Below, piece by piece: positions 61,889 through 64,000 of a stretch of 64,000 nt of DNA. Within the stretch, counting starts at the first letter, position 1. Each line of letters opens with the position of its first letter. This stretch comes from Archegozetes longisetosus (lineage: Eukaryota; Arthropoda; Arachnida; Sarcoptiformes; Trhypochthoniidae), in the NCBI GenBank assembly GCA_018873245.2, contig JAEMBT020000005.1, forward strand, positions 938,001 to 1,002,000, read 5' to 3'. The notes under the pieces were generated by a model that ran no database searches, was not told the origin of the DNA, and was given only the letters and a program-made list of their open reading frames with translations. The position numbers were made by a program, and so were the translations under genes.

Positions 61889-62493
61889 GGATGAATCCGG
61901 GCTAATGGGTCTAAAGGGGTTCCCGACCTCCCACCCCAAGTGTGATATATCATTGGATTCAGTTCGTTAAGCTGAACATTTTGATACTACACTTGACCAC
62001 TTTTGATCCGAACCTGACCACTTCTGGACAACTCCCGACGGGAGTGGCCGACCCCGCCAAGTGATATATCATTAAACTCAGGACATCGAACTGAACATTT
62101 TGATACCTCACTTGGTCACTTATCTCAAGTAGTTCTCGAGATATCCATCATTGTTTGGTTTAGTACCTGGTAATGGACAAACCTGGATTCTCGAGTCGTA
62201 ATCTAAACAAGCCTGATATAAACTAAGGAAGAATAAGTTAGGTCGCTTCGCGACCTAACCTATTATACCTTAGTTTAAATCAGGTTTGGCTTGGGTTACA
62301 ACTTGGTAAAGCCAGGTTTACCCATTTTCGAGGGGGTTAGGTCTCGGTGGCCAGAAGTGGTCAGGTTCGGGTTGGAAGTAGTCAAGTGTGGTATCAAAAT
62401 GTTCAGCTCAACGAACTGAATCCAATGATGTTTTACACTTGGAGGTAGGGGGGTCGGGAACCCCCTCTTAGACCCATTAGCCCGGATTTACCC
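61889..62493. mobile_element. Foldback-like DNA element with long inverted repeats and 8-bp duplication (605 bp)
   Basis: Ends GGATGAATCCGGGCTAATGG and, reversed, GGGTAAATCCGGGCTAATGG. The arms pair for about 150 bases (GTTCCCGACC, ATTGGATTCAGTTCGTT, GAACATTTTGATAC). Flanking octamers TTAATTAT and TTAGTTAT differ at one base, as for a hAT or Merlin-type duplication. An internal shorter repeat of the TTGATAC/ACTTGGTCACTT segment and a central perfect palindrome TTAGGTCGCTTCGCGACCTAA are present. Markedly more GC-rich than the surroundings. No protein-coding frame. Confidence 0.72.
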
Positions 62494-62539
62494 TTAGTTA
62501 TCTATTAATCGATATTTACATGAACTACTCACATTTTTA

Positions 62540-62950
62540 ATAGTAGCTGAAGAAGCGCAAACCGAAGAAGTTGTTTGAACAAAAGATATCAAAACAGGGC
62601 TGGCCTGCACCTTCAGACGAGCAGTTAGAGTATAAACATGATTATCACCATGTGCGACCATGGATCAGCTAATGGTGATAATTTTATACTCAAAGAATTT
62701 GCCTGATAATGTAGATCAAAAATATTTTGATCATTTGTTGAAACAATTTAGTGTTCATCTACTACAAACTCGTCAGATAACTTTTGAGTATAGAAAACTA
62801 TACATAAGCATCACCATTAGCTGATCCATAGTTACACTCATGTTTATAATAGAATGGCTAGTCTGAAGGTGTACGTCAGTCCTGTTGTTATTTTTTATTC
62901 GAACAACTTCTTCGGCTTGCGCTTCTTCAGCTACTATTACAAATGTGATT
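62540..62950. repeat. Palindrome related to 41669-41858, copy 2 with extended arms
   Basis: Left arm TAGTAGCTGAAGAAGCGCAA and right arm the reverse complement of TAGTAGCTGAAGAAGCGCAA, with further pairing through ACACCTTCAGAC and ATGGATCAGCTAATGGTGAT. The left arm itself contains a small hairpin around ACCATGGATCAGCT. One frame reads AEEAQAEEVVRIKN, and the same residues occur in copy 1, so the arm may derive from a coding exon. Confidence 0.65.
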
Positions 62951-63039
62951 GTCAACAAAATAAATGTCGATCAAATGAATTATCGAGAAAATCAGGGTCG
63001 ATAAAGTGACTTCGACCGGCAATTAATAGGAATACTTTC

Positions 63040-63629
63040 ATGACATAATTAGTCTCATCAGTATCATTATTAAAATGAATTATATGTTAATATCGATCTT
63101 TCTGTAGATCAAAAGAATTAAAAAAATTGTTTTTATCAAATGCTTGATCTATTTTAATCATAATTCACATGATTTATTAGTGAAAATATTAAAACTAAAT
63201 CTTAACTAAACCTAAGTAAATTTTAAATGACAACTCTCCAGTTATTGGACTTTGATTATAGTATGACTCAACGCATAATCACAATTCGCCTATATTCACA
63301 ATTCTAATAGCAAACAGTAGAATAGAGTTAATATGTGGAACACTAGCACTTCATGTCAGAGATTTATAGCTTTGAATAACCTTATATGATACGCACGCCA
63401 TTCTCTACTTAATTAACTTGGCTAAATATTTAGTATTGCATTAAGTCAGGTTAGGTTAGTTAAAAAGGTGGTGGTTATAAGCTTAAGAGTGGACAAAGCA
63501 AGGAAGCAAAAGGATGACCATAAAACACACACACACTCGAACGATTAGACATGTTTTGAGCCATTCATTTAACAGTTGGTTTAAACTGAACCAAAAACAT
63601 TATTTTGTTAAACTCTGAATAATACAAAA
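63040..63629 (+). repeat. Spacer and promoter-like block of unit H
   Basis: Contains TCATGACATAATTAGTCTCA, CTTTCTGTAGATC, the CCAGTTATTGGACTTTGA block and the ACGCACGCCATTCTCTAC block in the same order as units C and D, more diverged. Confidence 0.6.
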
Positions 63630-64000
63630 CGAGTGAGACAATAAAATTTAACCCCTATCATAAGAGTTATGATAAAAATTGTGAAACTATATCAAAACGC
63701 TATATTCATTACTTGTGACTGCAATAGTGAATGCACATCAATTTAAAGTTGGAATGGAATCTATCGCTTAGAATAGATGTTGGAATATCTACTCCAATGT
63801 TGATAAAGTACTCAAAATATGCCTCTCGTTTCAGACAATTGTTCAGTTAGAAAAAATCGAGTAAGAGTTAATTTTAAAGTATATTTAATTCATCATATCC
63901 ATTTGGTTTTCCATTAATCTATATTAAAGGCATTAAAACACTAGTCTATATACTTTTAAACTATATGTTAATTCAATGAAATTAATGTCTCTCTTATCGT
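63630..64000 (+). pseudogene. Gene X family, copy H (runs off the right edge)
   Basis: Exon 1 aligns with copy B throughout, including TGTGACTGCAATAGTGAATG and the end CAGACAATTGTTCAGTTAG. The start ATG has lost two bases and the body has in-frame stops. Intron 1 continues to the window edge, so exons 2 and 3, and further units, probably lie beyond. Confidence 0.55.

Overview
This is a eukaryotic window, AT-rich, with short phase-consistent GT-AG introns (many of 50-70 bp) and single-copy animal genes whose protein sequence lies closest in style to arthropod orthologues. I infer an arthropod nuclear genome, probably a mite or other small chelicerate; the window alone does not settle the species. 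No bacterial, organellar or viral region was seen.

Left part (1-28.7 kb) is a gene-dense conserved block. In order: protein phosphatase 1 beta (minus, C-terminus off the left edge) divergent from the arginine methyltransferase CARM1; a non-coding, TATA- and TOP-started host gene whose introns carry nine box C/D snoRNAs, including two copies of U15; GNPTG starting a few bases after the host gene's poly(A) signal; ERCC1 tail-to-tail with GNPTG and head-to-head with KIFBP; an intronless UBE2D ubiquitin-conjugating enzyme; the Kelch protein KLHDC3 tail-to-tail with purple acid phosphatase ACP7; and the cell-fate adaptor NUMB. Exon structures were rebuilt by hand and the phases close in all of these.

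Middle (28.7-40.4 kb) is about 12 kb of AT-rich sequence in which I support no gene. TOMM20 follows at 40.4 kb.

Right part (41.1-64 kb) is an accessory region. Its backbone is a unit repeated at least eight times, in both orientations: a spacer, a promoter-like block, a three-exon gene of unknown family (called X here), and a decayed copy of the 3' end of TOMM20. Every X copy seen is broken. The units have been invaded by DNA transposons that can be delimited against uninterrupted sister copies: a Harbinger-type element with a Myb/SANT relic, a hAT element with an 8-bp duplication, a second element with 8-bp duplications and long inverted repeats, other inverted-repeat elements, a Merlin/ISXO2 transposase relic, two related palindromes, a 40-bp minisatellite and a tRNA-like sequence. 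Two conserved genes are embedded: a SOCS5-type suppressor of cytokine signalling, and ANAPC2, whose reading frame is broken by single-base losses in homopolymers and whose 5' end has been copied twice to its right.

The conserved genes belong to unrelated housekeeping pathways: phosphatase signalling, histone methylation, rRNA modification, lysosomal targeting, DNA repair, mitochondrial import, and ubiquitin ligation (UBE2D, KLHDC3, SOCS5 and ANAPC2). I see no evidence that they form a functional cluster.
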